Positions 17,860 to 27,764 of a stretch of 64,000 bases of DNA are shown here, piece by piece (the first letter of the stretch is position 1; the number at the start of each line of letters is the position of its first letter). The translations under genes were made by a program, and so were the position numbers. The DNA is taken from assembly GCF_014647035.1 (NCBI RefSeq), contig NZ_BMOK01000011.1, positions 52,757-116,756 on the forward strand, read 5' to 3'. Under the pieces are notes generated by a model. It was given only the letters and a program-made list of their open reading frames with translations. It was not told the origin of the DNA and ran no database searches. Origin of the DNA: Sporolactobacillus putidus (GTDB taxonomy: Bacteria; Bacillota; Bacilli; Bacillales; Sporolactobacillaceae).

Positions 17860-17935
17860 AAGCAGATTAAAACCCTTAACAGACTGATTATAACTTAGTT
17901 TCAGACGGCCGGCTTCAGAAAAGTATTGATCTAAG

Positions 17936-17972
17936 GGAAACAGTCCGGCAAAGTCTCAGCCGGACTGTTTCC
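17936..17972. terminator. Hairpin downstream of pucI
   Basis: Perfect 14-base arms GGAAACAGTCCGGC / GCCGGACTGTTTCC with a 9-base loop, 11 bases after the pucI stop. The T tract is short on the minus strand; on the plus strand CCTTTTTATT follows a few bases later. Confidence 0.6.
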
Positions 17973-17982
17973 TAAATCCTTT

Positions 17983-19455
17983 TTATTGAATCGATGAAGC
18001 TTCCGGCTCAGAGTTTAATGAAGCCTGTTCGATGCGCATCAGCACGCCGTATACAATGCCGGTCACAACAACTCCGATCGGCCATGAGAAAGCCGAAACC
18101 GCGGAGAATGCAGGAACAAGGGCCAGAGGAACGGTGACGATGATACCGACGATAAAGGCCGCGAACGCTTTAACGTGATAGCCTTTCTGATACCAATAGG
18201 CGTGCTCCTTCCCTTCCCTGTACAGAGCCTGAACATCAATTTTTCCGTGCTTAATCAGATAGAAATCAACGGCGATAATGGCGAAAATCGGTCCGAGGAA
18301 CGCGCCAAGCCCTCCGAGAAAATAATTGACGGCGACCGGGCTGCTATAGATTTTCCACGGCATCACCAGGACGGCGAGAATCGACGTAATCATTGCTCCG
18401 CGCCGGAAATCAATGTGCTTCGGCGCGGCGTTGGCAAAATCGTAGGCCGGAGAAACGAGGTTGGCCACGATATTGACACCCATTGTCGCGATGATGAAGA
18501 CGATGGCTCCGACAATGAGGAAGAACGGATTGTTCACCTTTTGAATAAGCATTACCGGGTCGGTGATCGCTTTGCCGAAGACAGTGATTGTTCCGGCAGT
18601 GATGACCACGCTGGCCAGAGAGAAAGCTGTAAAGTTGACCGGAAGCCCCCAGAAATTTCCGCGTTTTGTTGTCTTCGTCGAAGGGGAGAATCGTGTAAAG
18701 TCGCTGACATTCAGAATGATGGTCGAGAAATAGGCGACGACAAGAGAAATGGCGCTGAAAAATTGTACAACGGCCTGGCCCGTGGAAACATGCACCGGAC
18801 TGATGCCGATATTGATTTTTCCGCCCGCTTTAACGGCGATCCAGACGATCATAATCAGCATCATGGCGTAAACAGCCGGGCCGCAGAAGTTATCAAACTT
18901 GCGAATGAATTCCATGCCGTAACGGAAGACAAAGAACTGCAGGAGCCACAGGAACAGAAATCCGATCCAGCCCGGCAGCGACAGTCCGAGAAAAGTCTGA
19001 CCCATCATGCCTTTCATTCCCGGGAAGATCAGGAGCAGAATGGCGACCACGGCGACCGATGAGAGATAGGTCTGGATACCGTACCAGAATACGGCAATGA
19101 AGCCGCGGATCAGCGCCGGCACATTGCCTCCGAAAACGCCGAAGGAGATACGGGACAGAACAGGGTATGGAACACCAAGTTTCGTTCCGGCCGCTCCGGT
19201 GAGGTTTGCCAAATAAAGAACGGCAAATGCGCCGATCACCTCTGCGATCAGAACCTGCCATCCGGTCAGTCCAAGAAAAAACAGGCCCGCGGCAAACGTG
19301 TACGTGCCGATACTGTGCACGTCGGACATCCACATCGACAACAGACTATAGGCATTCCAGTGACGTTCCTTAGCCGGCGCCAGATCCTCATTATAGAGAC
19401 GATCGCTTTTTTCTGTAATAGTTCCTGTAAAAATATCATTTTTCAAGGTATTCAT
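17983..19455 (-). CDS. pucI: Allantoin permease (NCS1 family)
   Basis: A 490-residue transporter of the nucleobase:cation symporter-1 family with about 12 hydrophobic segments. The N-terminal motif LYNEDLAPAKERHW and the following WMSDVHSIGTYTFAAGLF segment are typical of PucI/HyuP-like hydantoin and allantoin importers. ATG at 19455 has GAAAGGGG seven bases upstream. It sits between OHCU decarboxylase and allantoinase genes, as expected for uptake of allantoin to feed the next enzyme. A dyad upstream might be a regulator site. Confidence 0.88.
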   Translation of the reverse strand: MNTLKNDIFTGTITEKSDRLYNEDLAPAKERHWNAYSLLSMWMSDVHSIGTYTFAAGLFFLGLTGWQVLIAEVIGAFAVLYLANLTGAAGTKLGVPYPVLSRISFGVFGGNVPALIRGFIAVFWYGIQTYLSSVAVVAILLLIFPGMKGMMGQTFLGLSLPGWIGFLFLWLLQFFVFRYGMEFIRKFDNFCGPAVYAMMLIMIVWIAVKAGGKINIGISPVHVSTGQAVVQFFSAISLVVAYFSTIILNVSDFTRFSPSTKTTKRGNFWGLPVNFTAFSLASVVITAGTITVFGKAITDPVMLIQKVNNPFFLIVGAIVFIIATMGVNIVANLVSPAYDFANAAPKHIDFRRGAMITSILAVLVMPWKIYSSPVAVNYFLGGLGAFLGPIFAIIAVDFYLIKHGKIDVQALYREGKEHAYWYQKGYHVKAFAAFIVGIIVTVPLALVPAFSAVSAFSWPIGVVVTGIVYGVLMRIEQASLNSEPEASSIQ

Positions 19456-19631
19456 GGAATGGCCCCTTTCATTATTCAAAATTTTTTGATATTAAAATGA
19501 AATTTTTTCCAATGGCTGCATATTTTTGCCGGTTTCAAAAAAAATGACGGAATCCAGATACTGTGCCACTTTTGAACAAGATGTCGCCGATCCTCCTTCT
19601 TTCTGAAATCGTCCAAAATTACGCCAAATAT

Positions 19632-19648
19632 ATAACAACGTATGTTAT
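19632..19648. promoter_or_regulatory. Dyad upstream of pucI
   Basis: Arms ATAACA / TGTTAT around ACGTA, about 175 bases before the pucI start. The same TAACA/TGTTA half-sites occur, in the opposite order, in the dyads before the Rieske and pucF genes. The rest of 19456-19795 shows nothing else. Confidence 0.3.
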
Positions 19649-19795
19649 TAATGATTACAATTACAATATTAATGGGATGAACAGTCTTTGTCATTATTCA
19701 AAACAAACAAAAACACGAATTGCTTTTCAATATTTTAACTAATTTTTTCGACAAATTGTGATTAACCGCACGGCCTAATTGTAAGGAAATATAAC

Positions 19796-19831
19796 AAAAC
19801 CCATCCCAAATGTGTGATAGGGATGGGTTTT
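19796..19831 (-). terminator. Terminator of the allantoinase gene
   Basis: Twelve-base arms AAAACCCATCCC / GGGATGGGTTTT, followed by T-rich sequence on both strands; 73 bases after the allantoinase stop. Confidence 0.75.
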
Positions 19832-19903
19832 GTTCATTTTTTGAAATACTTTCTGCAAAAATGTGCCGCAAACCGATTTTCATGTAGATGTTTGCCAAAT
19901 ATT

Positions 19904-21262
19904 CTATTTTGATATTGCGGGGCGGAGCCAGTGCCCTCTGGCCGCAGTGTTGATTTTATCTTCCGCCGAATAGACGACTGTCCCACGGTTGATCGTCATC
20001 CAGATACTCGATGGAAAAGCGTGCCCGACGTAAAGGCTGAATTTGTTTTTCTGGAAAAGGCGGTTGGCTGTCACTTTTTCCGGAGTCTGAAGATCAACAA
20101 GAGCCAGATCGGCGTCCGCGCCTACTTTTATTTCGCCTTTATCCGGGGCAAGCCCGAAACGTTTGGCCGGGTTCCCGGCCGTCCAGTCCGCAATCTTTGT
20201 CAGAGGTATGTCGCGGGCAAGGGCCAGTTCGATGACGGAAAGCAGCGAAAACTGACCGCCGCTGATGCCGCCCCACGCTTTAAACAGATTCTCTTTTTCT
20301 TTATCCTTCCATTCGCACGGCGAATGATCAGAGGAGACCATATCGATTTCACCGCCGATCAGGTTATCCACGAGACCCTGGCGTTCCTCTTCCGATCGCA
20401 GGGGCGGTGCGCATTTCCCGACAACCCCGAGACGGCGAAAATCATCGTGGCTGTAGAGAAGATAGTGGGGACACGTTTCCAGGGTCACATCCTGCCCCTT
20501 CTTCTTTGCATTTTGGATGAGCTCCACCGCCTCGACCGTGCTGATATGGACAAAGTGAAGCTGACAGCCGGTCAGTTCGGCAAACATCAGCGCCCGTGAG
20601 ACAGCCTCCGTTTCGGCGATAACCGGCCGCGATTCCGCGTAGTCATCGAAACCGGTCAGGCCGCGTGCCTCTTTTTCCGCCTGCAGGAATGTGACAATCG
20701 GGGCGCTTTCCGAGTGAAGCGCCAGAATGCCGCCGATAGAAGCGATCCTCCGCATGCCCGCGAGCAGAGCGCGGTCGTCGACCGACTCGAAATACGGATT
20801 ACCGGACGGCGATAAGAAAGCCTTGAAACCGATGGCTCCAGACGCCGCCATGCCCTCAAGCTCCGGCACATTGTCCGGTACGAGACCGCCCCAAAGGCCA
20901 AAATCGATATGCGATTTCGCTTCGCCGACTTGCACTTTTTCTTCAAAAGCTCGTTTATTTACCGTCGAAGGAATGCCGTTCAGCGGCATATCGAAAAATG
21001 TCGTACAGCCGCCCGCCGCCAGCATCGACGATCCTGTTTCAAAGCCTTCCCAATTTTCACGCCCCGGCTCATCAAAATGCACGTGGATGTCGATCATGCC
21101 CGGAAAAATGGTTTTACCCTCAGCATCAATGATTTGACCGGCGTCTTCCGGCAACGTTTCGGCCAGCGCCGCAATTTTTCCATCAGCGACACCAATATCC
21201 ATCAACCTGACGCCTGTCGGCAAAACGACCCGGCCTTTCTTAATCAGCAAATCAAAAGACAT
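19904..21262 (-). CDS. pucH: Allantoinase
   Basis: A 452-residue cyclic amidohydrolase opening (S)-allantoin to allantoate. The two-metal site is complete: His60 and His62 in DIHVHFDEPG, the carboxylated Lys147 in GFKAFLSP, then histidines in LHSES and FVHIST and the aspartate in SSDHSPCEWK, the allantoinase-type version of the motif. ATG at 21262 is used because AAAGGAAG lies upstream and the family starts here; the longer frame to 21412 has no support. It follows a repeat array and precedes pucI in transcription order. A second, divergent copy lies at 26.4 kb. Confidence 0.92.
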   Translation of the reverse strand: MSFDLLIKKGRVVLPTGVRLMDIGVADGKIAALAETLPEDAGQIIDAEGKTIFPGMIDIHVHFDEPGRENWEGFETGSSMLAAGGCTTFFDMPLNGIPSTVNKRAFEEKVQVGEAKSHIDFGLWGGLVPDNVPELEGMAASGAIGFKAFLSPSGNPYFESVDDRALLAGMRRIASIGGILALHSESAPIVTFLQAEKEARGLTGFDDYAESRPVIAETEAVSRALMFAELTGCQLHFVHISTVEAVELIQNAKKKGQDVTLETCPHYLLYSHDDFRRLGVVGKCAPPLRSEEERQGLVDNLIGGEIDMVSSDHSPCEWKDKEKENLFKAWGGISGGQFSLLSVIELALARDIPLTKIADWTAGNPAKRFGLAPDKGEIKVGADADLALVDLQTPEKVTANRLFQKNKFSLYVGHAFPSSIWMTINRGTVVYSAEDKINTAARGHWLRPAISK

Positions 21263-21451
21263 GGCCTTCGCTTCCTTTTTAATTGTATAATGATCCATCG
21301 AGTCATCTTTACCCTTGCAGCGACATCCGCGCGTCCTCTGATGACTCCCGACTCCATACCCGGAATAACAATCGCTCATTCCGTAAAAAAATAGATACGA
21401 GAACTTTTTCACTGAATACAGCTAAACTTTTTTCGGATAAATCCTGCTTTT

Positions 21452-21661
21452 CACACTTATTGATTTCTTGGCCTTTACTGTTGATATTGGAGCGGTTACT
21501 GTTGATTTCTAATGATTTACTGCTGATTCTCTTAACTTTACTGATGATTCAAGAACACTTACTGTTGATTTCGGCACTGCTCACGTTATTTCCAAACCAT
21601 TACCGGCAATTTCTGCACTGCTCGTGTCATTTCCGGACTGTAACCGGCAATTTCCCGGTAG
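21452..21661 (+). repeat. 21-bp repeat array, family 2 (core TTTACTGTTGATT), 10 units
   Basis: It opens with CACACTTATTGATTT, then units such as TTTACTGTTGATATTGG and TTACTGTTGATTTCTAATG at 21-bp steps. The last units change to a second core, TTACCGGCAATTTC, which resembles the inverted family-3 core. One unit is 20 bp. The array lies between allantoinase and pucG genes. Function unknown. Confidence 0.8.
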
Positions 21662-21753
21662 TTCCAAGGTCACGACTCTTGTTCGCAGTAAATTTTTTCC
21701 ACTTTCTACCCCATCGCTAATACTCACCGCCGCAGCCGAAAACTTTTGCTGTT

Positions 21754-23004
21754 TTACTCGCCTGCTTTTTCGTATACATCAATAGCCGCCTGCAGCCCTT
21801 CGCCGCGGTTAACCTGTGCGCCGCAGCGGATCAGCGAGGCTTCAAGGCCGGCCAGCACGGCAAGAACGTTGTCCTGGCGGCAGCCGTAGCCCATCGTGCC
21901 GATCCGCCAGATCTTTCCCTGGAGCGAGCCGAACGAGCCGGCGATCTCGATACCGAAATGACTGAGCAGCACGCTGCGCACTTCGTCACCATTGACCCCT
22001 ATAGGCACTTTCACACAGGTGACCGTCGGCATTTTGCATGTCGGATCGCCGAACAGGTCCAACCCCATGGCTTCAATACCGGCCATTAACGCGGCCTCAT
22101 TCAGTCGGTGGCGGGCAAAACGATTCTCGAGCCCCTCATCCAGAACAAGCCGCAAGCCTTCATGAAGCGCGTATTCCATTGATGTTGCTTCGGTATGGTG
22201 GTTGAGGCGGCGTTCGCTCCAGTAATCCTGAAGCTGGCCGAGGTCAAAGTAGTTGCTGCGGATCGGCATCCGACCTTCAGCTGATTTACGGTCTGCATCG
22301 GTGGCAATACCTCGTTCGACTTTCTTCCGTTTCAGAATTTCTTTTTCCACCCGTTCGTTGTAGGTGATCGGCACAATGCCGGGCGGAACGGACAGGCATT
22401 TCTGCGCGCCGCCGATTACGGCGTCCAGGCACCATTCGTCCGCCTTAACCGCTGTTCCACAGAATGTCGCCACGGAGTCGACGACAAGCAGGACTCCAAG
22501 CTCGCGGCAGGCGCGCCCTATTTCGGCGAGCGGCTGCATCCGTCCGGTCGACGTTTCTCCGTGAACAAGAGCGACGACTTTCGGGCGGACTTTTTTAATC
22601 TCGGCAATGACCTCTTCAGGATCAAAAACCGTTCCCCACGGGCATTCCATCGTGTGAATATCAGCCCCGTAGCGCTCGCCGATTTCCACAAAAAGGTCGC
22701 CGAAACGGCCATAGATCGGCACGAGCATTTTATCTCCCGGTTCAATCAGGCCGGCAATCAGCGCCTCAATGCCGGCACGCGAAGTGCCGTCGATCGGGTA
22801 CGACCAATGATTCTTTGTCTGGAAAGCTTCCCGCAGCATCTCCATCACTTCGTTCATGATCTGCGTAAACGCGGGGTCGAACTGGCCAAGAATCGGCATG
22901 GACATTGCCCTCAGTACGCGGGGGTCCACTTCAACCGGTCCGGGTGTCATGATGGTGCGCGGCGGCACTTTCAATGCTCTTGAACTTACTGTACTTTGCG
23001 TCAT
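21754..23004 (-). CDS. pucG: (S)-ureidoglycine-glyoxylate aminotransferase
   Basis: A 416-residue class V aminotransferase, the same length as B. subtilis PucG. It transfers the amino group of ureidoglycine to glyoxylate, giving oxalurate and glycine. The PLP lysine is Lys202 in GGAQKCLSVPPG; the N-terminal PPRTIMTPGPVEVDPRVL motif and the HGETSTG segment fit the family. ATG at 23004 has AAGAGTGAA upstream; the frame further upstream overlaps pucF. It follows pucF by 34 bases and is probably cotranscribed with it. Confidence 0.92.
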   Translation of the reverse strand: MTQSTVSSRALKVPPRTIMTPGPVEVDPRVLRAMSMPILGQFDPAFTQIMNEVMEMLREAFQTKNHWSYPIDGTSRAGIEALIAGLIEPGDKMLVPIYGRFGDLFVEIGERYGADIHTMECPWGTVFDPEEVIAEIKKVRPKVVALVHGETSTGRMQPLAEIGRACRELGVLLVVDSVATFCGTAVKADEWCLDAVIGGAQKCLSVPPGIVPITYNERVEKEILKRKKVERGIATDADRKSAEGRMPIRSNYFDLGQLQDYWSERRLNHHTEATSMEYALHEGLRLVLDEGLENRFARHRLNEAALMAGIEAMGLDLFGDPTCKMPTVTCVKVPIGVNGDEVRSVLLSHFGIEIAGSFGSLQGKIWRIGTMGYGCRQDNVLAVLAGLEASLIRCGAQVNRGEGLQAAIDVYEKAGE

Positions 23005-23038
23005 TGTTTTCACTCTTCTCTTTTTTGTGTTCGCGGTC

Positions 23039-24295
23039 TCAAAACTGTTCCTCTTCATATGCCAGACGATAGAGTATCTTCATGAGCATCTGAACACCGG
23101 TTTCAAGATCCTCAGGCTTTGTGTATTCACTCGGCGAGTGGCTGATCCCTTGATGGCTCGGAACAAACATCAGAGCAGTCGGGCAAAATGCGCCGAATAT
23201 CTGTGAATCATGTCCCGCTCCACTCACCATTTTTTTATAGGAAATGCCGAATTTTTCGGCCAGCTGCATATTCAGTTCCGTCAATCGGGGATTCATTTGA
23301 ACCGGTGAAACATCCATCCACTGATCAATCGAAAGCGCTACCTGTTCTTTCTCCGCAATGTCCCCGAACTCAGAAAAAATTTTCTGGCAAAACTGATCGA
23401 GCAAGTCTTCCTCATGATGACGGACGTCCAGCGAAAACCGGCATTGGCCGGAAATTACGTTTGCCACATTCGGATCGGCCTCGATATGGCCGACGGTTGC
23501 GACCAGTCCGTTACGCTGCTGCTTCGCGCTCCCGATCACCTGAGCGATCATTTGCGACGCGGCGTAAACGGCGTCCCTGCGCCGGTCCATCGGTGTCGTG
23601 CCGGCATGGTTGCTCTCGCCGGACAAGCGGATCGTGAACCGGCGCTGTCCAACGATATAGCTGACAGCCGCCCACGACAAGCCTTCCCTTTCCAGAGTCT
23701 GCCCTTGCTCAATGTGCGTTTCAAGAAAGCAGAAAACGTCATTGCGCGGAGGCGGCGGATAGATTCCTTTCCCGAATCCGGCCTGATGCATCGCCTCCGC
23801 CAGGGAGATTCCCGAAGCATCGGCCGGCCCTTCCGCATCACTCAGCCTATATTTTCCAGCGATACTTCCCGATCCCCAGAAAGACAAAGGAAAGCGGCTG
23901 CCCTCTTCTTCACAGAGGGAAACCACCTCAAGCGTCCGTTTCGGCGGGCCGTACTGACGGAACAGACGGCTTGCAGCAATCATGGCCGAAACGACGCCGA
24001 ATGCGCCGTCGTATTTTCCGCCGTCAATAACAGTATCAATATGCGAGCCTGAAAGGATGACTTGATCGCGTTGCTCCGTTCCTTCGAGACGTCCGAAAAG
24101 ATTGCCGACATCATCGAAGCGGGCGGCAAAACCCATCTCCGCCATTTTCTTTTCGAGGGCACGCTGGGCTTTCTCCCAGGCCTCGCTATAGAGCAGCCGG
24201 GTGACTCCCCCATTATCCGTTTGTCCAAATGAAGCGAGCCACACGATTAGATCCTGTATGTCTTCTTTTATTGTCGTTGATGTTCGAAAAACCAT
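23039..24295 (-). CDS. pucF: Allantoate amidohydrolase
   Basis: A 418-residue M20-family amidase converting allantoate to ureidoglycine and ammonia. The dinuclear metal site is visible: GSHIDTVIDGGKYDGAFG, then CEEEGSRF, then ETHIEQG and, late, GAGHDSQIFG. The VGQRRFTIRLSGESNHAGTTPM dimerisation region is typical. Start ATG at 24295 lies 19 bases downstream of a perfect dyad. It is the first gene of a pucF-pucG unit, downstream of the regulator gene pucR, which points the same way. Confidence 0.92.
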   Translation of the reverse strand: MVFRTSTTIKEDIQDLIVWLASFGQTDNGGVTRLLYSEAWEKAQRALEKKMAEMGFAARFDDVGNLFGRLEGTEQRDQVILSGSHIDTVIDGGKYDGAFGVVSAMIAASRLFRQYGPPKRTLEVVSLCEEEGSRFPLSFWGSGSIAGKYRLSDAEGPADASGISLAEAMHQAGFGKGIYPPPPRNDVFCFLETHIEQGQTLEREGLSWAAVSYIVGQRRFTIRLSGESNHAGTTPMDRRRDAVYAASQMIAQVIGSAKQQRNGLVATVGHIEADPNVANVISGQCRFSLDVRHHEEDLLDQFCQKIFSEFGDIAEKEQVALSIDQWMDVSPVQMNPRLTELNMQLAEKFGISYKKMVSGAGHDSQIFGAFCPTALMFVPSHQGISHSPSEYTKPEDLETGVQMLMKILYRLAYEEEQF

Positions 24296-24314
24296 CTGCC
24301 GGGCCCTCTTCCAC

Positions 24315-24331
24315 TGTTAGATAATCTAACA
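24315..24331. promoter_or_regulatory. Perfect 17-bp dyad before pucF (operator candidate)
   Basis: TGTTAGAT / ATCTAACA around a central A, ending 19 bases before the pucF start. A further TTAGTGTTAGTTATAA lies about 75 bases upstream. The known B. subtilis PucR box (TTGGTTAA type) is not exactly present, although TTATTGGTAT overlaps the edge. Confidence 0.5.
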
Positions 24332-24549
24332 CTTATTGGTATGAACAGTTTCATTTTAGCAAATCGCTGTTTGAAGACCATCAGCAAATATTCTAATTTT
24401 TCTTATTAGTGTTAGTTATAATAGCCAATCCCTTTTTCTCATTCGATTCAAGGGGATCTGCGGGAGAAAAACGGCTGCTGCTCCTTTTTCCTACTATTTA
24501 GGTTCTGAGGCAGATGAGTTGATCAGCCGGCTCTAAACGCGCCTCCCGT

Positions 24550-26175
24550 TCATTCCCCGTCAGTGCCCTGCTGATCAAGCAGCGATCTCAGGCGGAACGC
24601 GAGACGAAGCTGGAACGTTGTATCAGGATCCTTTAAATCCTTTCCAAGCAGATTTTCGCATTTTTCGATTCTGTAGATCACGGTATTCCGGTGGACAAAC
24701 AGCTTCTTTGCCGTCTCAGAAATCTGGCAGTTGGATTCAAGATAGACATAGAGTGTATGAAAGAGCGCCTGATCCTCATCTTTTTTCGGGAAAGCCAGAT
24801 TCTGAAAAGTCTCCTGATACAATTTTTGCAGATCGTCTGTCGGAATCATACGCAGAACATCGGTGATCCCTTTCGACTGATAGATTTGAATGAACGAGTG
24901 CCTGCTCATCTGCAGCCCGGACTGAAGCGCATCCACAGCTTCCTGGTAGGCAGAAGGAATATCGAATAAGTCGGTGAAAATATTGCTCAGACCGAACGAA
25001 AGCGTGTGTGGGAAAAATTGTTCGACGCGCTCCTGCATTCTCTTCAGATGCGGGACAAGGAACCGAAGTCCGTTTTCCAGGGACGCACCGATCTCAAAAA
25101 GCATGACGCAGACATAATCTTTTACAAAAAAGTGTCCGGCAAACGGCAGAGCCTTCATTTCCCCTTCGAGATATTCATAGACTTCGCCCGTCTCCATCTG
25201 GAAGCGGGTAAAAGTGACCGCCCGGTTGTCCATATCCAGCTTACCGACGACGCAGACAGATGTCTGTTTTCTGGAAAGATGAAATTCTCTGGCCCGGCTG
25301 GCGATCTCTTCTTCAGTGGTGAAAGATCCTGAGACTAAGTTCGAAAAAAAGGCATCGCGGATTTTCCGGTCACTCTGTTTCAGGGCTTCATCCTTCATCA
25401 ATTCGAAAGCGAGAACATTCGCCGCCTGTTCAACGGTCAGAACAAGCAGACGGTCCGACAGCGGAATCTCACCGGCAATTAACAGAAAATAACGTTTCCT
25501 TTTGTATGTATAAAGCGCAAACAGTGTGAATGTCCGGTGTGTCTCAATTAAGGAGAAGGACGAGTAATTCGTTTTTTGCTGGAACAGACTCTGCTCGATG
25601 GGCGGCAGATGTTCCGCCAGCTCAGGTGTTTCCGTTGATGTTGCGATCGTCTTAAAGTAAGTATCCAGCAGAACTGCCGGAAAACCGATCAAACCGGCCA
25701 GGTTTCTCAGCAGCCGGTCAATCCCTTCGCCTCTCATAATGTGATCCGTAAACCGTTGATGGGTATCAAATGCAAACTGCAGTTCCTTTGTCCGGGCGTC
25801 CAGAATCAGAGTCAGGGTCTGGTTCACGATATCCACGAGGGGGATTCGATTGGGAATATCGATCAGCGGAAATGAGAGCTCATCGGCAAGCCGGATCACC
25901 TCTTCCGGCAGATCATTCATGAAACGCCGTGTTTTGATGCCGAGAGCCGCACAGCCGCGTGCCGACATCTGTCTGACGAGTTCTATAACAAATTTCGGAT
26001 CGTGCTGCAGATGATAGCCGGAAGTGACAAGCCAGTCATTGGGTTTCAGATAATCGATAATGTCCGGAGCATCCATCATGTTAATATTCCGTATCTCACG
26101 GTCGATGCCCTTTGCGCCGGCAACGATCCTAAAGTCTTTAAAGTTTTCAACCTGAAACAGATCAGACACTTTCAT
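24550..26175 (-). CDS. pucR: PucR-family transcriptional regulator of purine catabolism
   Basis: A 541-residue regulator with the three-part layout of the family: N-terminal PucR domain (about residues 1-125), a central CdaR/GGDEF-like domain, and a C-terminal helix-turn-helix of the PucR_C type (CQISETAKKLFVHRNTVIYRIEKCENLLG). In B. subtilis PucR activates and represses the puc genes in response to allantoin-type inducers. Position directly upstream of pucF and in the middle of the purine genes fits that role. The ribosome site AGAGGTG precedes the ATG. Confidence 0.9.
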   Translation of the reverse strand: MKVSDLFQVENFKDFRIVAGAKGIDREIRNINMMDAPDIIDYLKPNDWLVTSGYHLQHDPKFVIELVRQMSARGCAALGIKTRRFMNDLPEEVIRLADELSFPLIDIPNRIPLVDIVNQTLTLILDARTKELQFAFDTHQRFTDHIMRGEGIDRLLRNLAGLIGFPAVLLDTYFKTIATSTETPELAEHLPPIEQSLFQQKTNYSSFSLIETHRTFTLFALYTYKRKRYFLLIAGEIPLSDRLLVLTVEQAANVLAFELMKDEALKQSDRKIRDAFFSNLVSGSFTTEEEIASRAREFHLSRKQTSVCVVGKLDMDNRAVTFTRFQMETGEVYEYLEGEMKALPFAGHFFVKDYVCVMLFEIGASLENGLRFLVPHLKRMQERVEQFFPHTLSFGLSNIFTDLFDIPSAYQEAVDALQSGLQMSRHSFIQIYQSKGITDVLRMIPTDDLQKLYQETFQNLAFPKKDEDQALFHTLYVYLESNCQISETAKKLFVHRNTVIYRIEKCENLLGKDLKDPDTTFQLRLAFRLRSLLDQQGTDGE

Positions 26176-26284
26176 ATTAATATCAGCACCTCTATGAAAT
26201 ATTATTCTCTAGTAATTCCTTCAATCTATTGAATCATTTTTCGAATCTTTTGTCGATTTTTTCTTGCTCATTTGCTCGTTTATC

Positions 26285-26340
26285 TTGAAAAAAGAAACTC
26301 CCCTGGGATTTTATGGTATATAACATCTTCCCAAGAGAGT
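26285..26340 (-). terminator. Terminator of the ABC/second-allantoinase operon
   Basis: Arms ACTCCCCTGGGA / TCCCAAGAGAGT with two mismatches, followed on the minus strand by TTTCTTTTTTC; 49 bases after the allantoinase-like gene. Confidence 0.6.
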
Positions 26341-26388
26341 CAGTTTTTCTATTCACGAATCAAAGTATAACTTTTTTACATTTTAACC

Positions 26389-27747
26389 TCAGCAGATATT
26401 TCTCCTGACAAGTTGCCCAATGCCATGTTTGCCTTTAATCACACCATCTTGCACGATCACTTTCCCCCTCAAAATAGTACACACGGGTAAGCCCGTACCT
26501 TTACAGCCAATAAAAGCAGAACTCTTGTTTAAATATTTTAAGCTCTTGTCTGTGATCTCCCACTCAGCATTTGGATCAACAAGCACTAAATCAGCGTCAA
26601 AGCCCAGGGTCAGCGCTCCTTTCTTTCCACTCATTCCAAAAATTTTTGAAGGATTCTCGGCCATTATTCTCGAAATAAGTGTCGGTGACCAATTTCTTTT
26701 GCTGACAATCTCATTGAACATGATCTGAAGCCCGGCCTGAACACCGCTGATTCCGCCCCATGCATTAAAGACACCTTCAGATTCAGATTTTTCACGATCT
26801 GCACATGGAGAATGATCACTAACCACAAGATCGAGCGTTCCGTCTTTTACATAATCCCAAAGTCTAAGGCTTGCCTCTTCAGAGCGAAGCGGCGGAGCAC
26901 ACTTAAAAAACATTCCATTATCCAGAAAATCTTTCTCATTAAAAATGAGATAGTGAGGGCAAGTTTCAGCAGTAATTCTTACCCCTTGATACTTTGCAAG
27001 CTTAATTGCTTCAGCTACCTGAGGATGTGAAACATGGCATATATGTACGCGGGTGCCGCTTTCTCGCGATAGCTCTATAATCGTTTTAACAGCGACGAGT
27101 TCGGCTACAACCGGTCTCGCCTTCAAATAATCCTTTCTGGTGACGTGCCCTTTTTTCTTCGCTGTTTCTTCATTGTACGAAACGATACCATAATCTTCAC
27201 AGTGAAATCCGGCCAAACCATCAAATGTCTTGATAATCGATAATCCTTCTCTCACTCTGCCGTAATCCAATGACGTATAGTCGCTTGATACGGGTGCCAA
27301 AAATGTTTTAAAAGCCACCACACCGCAGTCATTCAATTCGGATATCTTAGAAAGATTGAAGTTGACCATTCCGCCCCAAAAAGCAAAATCGATCAATGCT
27401 TTTTCTTTGACCGTTTTATATTTTTTTTCAAAAATCTGTCGATCTGTCAGTGCAGGTTCATTCTGTAGAGGCATATCAACAACTGTTGTCACACCACCCA
27501 CGGCTGCCGCCTCTGTTGCGTGAGAGAAATCCTCACGCCATTCAAACCCAGGATCATTAAAATGGACATGAGAATCAATTATCCCTGGAAAAAGATAGCA
27601 TCCTTTACCATCGATAATAGTATCTGCCTGTTCATTTGTGTTCGTAGGCAAAATTCCTGCTATTTTTCCATTATTTACTGCGACGCTTCCTAGAAATACG
27701 TCGTCCGAAGTTACAACTAATGTATTTTTGACAAGCAAATCAAGCAT
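26389..27747 (-). CDS. Allantoinase-like cyclic amidohydrolase (second copy)
   Basis: A 452-residue amidohydrolase with the complete metal site: His60 and His62 in SHVHFNDPG, carboxylated Lys147 in AFKTFLAP, FHCEDY, CHVSH and VSDHSPC. It is clearly a paralogue of PucH, with conserved ETCPHYL and CAPPLRSEE, but has diverged and is more AT-rich. ATG at 27747 has TTAGGAG eight bases upstream. It is the last gene of an operon with an SsuABC-type importer, so its substrate is probably a ureide or hydantoin brought in by that transporter. Allantoin itself or a related ring are the main options. Confidence 0.82.
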   Translation of the reverse strand: MLDLLVKNTLVVTSDDVFLGSVAVNNGKIAGILPTNTNEQADTIIDGKGCYLFPGIIDSHVHFNDPGFEWREDFSHATEAAAVGGVTTVVDMPLQNEPALTDRQIFEKKYKTVKEKALIDFAFWGGMVNFNLSKISELNDCGVVAFKTFLAPVSSDYTSLDYGRVREGLSIIKTFDGLAGFHCEDYGIVSYNEETAKKKGHVTRKDYLKARPVVAELVAVKTIIELSRESGTRVHICHVSHPQVAEAIKLAKYQGVRITAETCPHYLIFNEKDFLDNGMFFKCAPPLRSEEASLRLWDYVKDGTLDLVVSDHSPCADREKSESEGVFNAWGGISGVQAGLQIMFNEIVSKRNWSPTLISRIMAENPSKIFGMSGKKGALTLGFDADLVLVDPNAEWEITDKSLKYLNKSSAFIGCKGTGLPVCTILRGKVIVQDGVIKGKHGIGQLVRRNIC

Positions 27748-27764
27748 GCCGGTCACTCCTAAGA

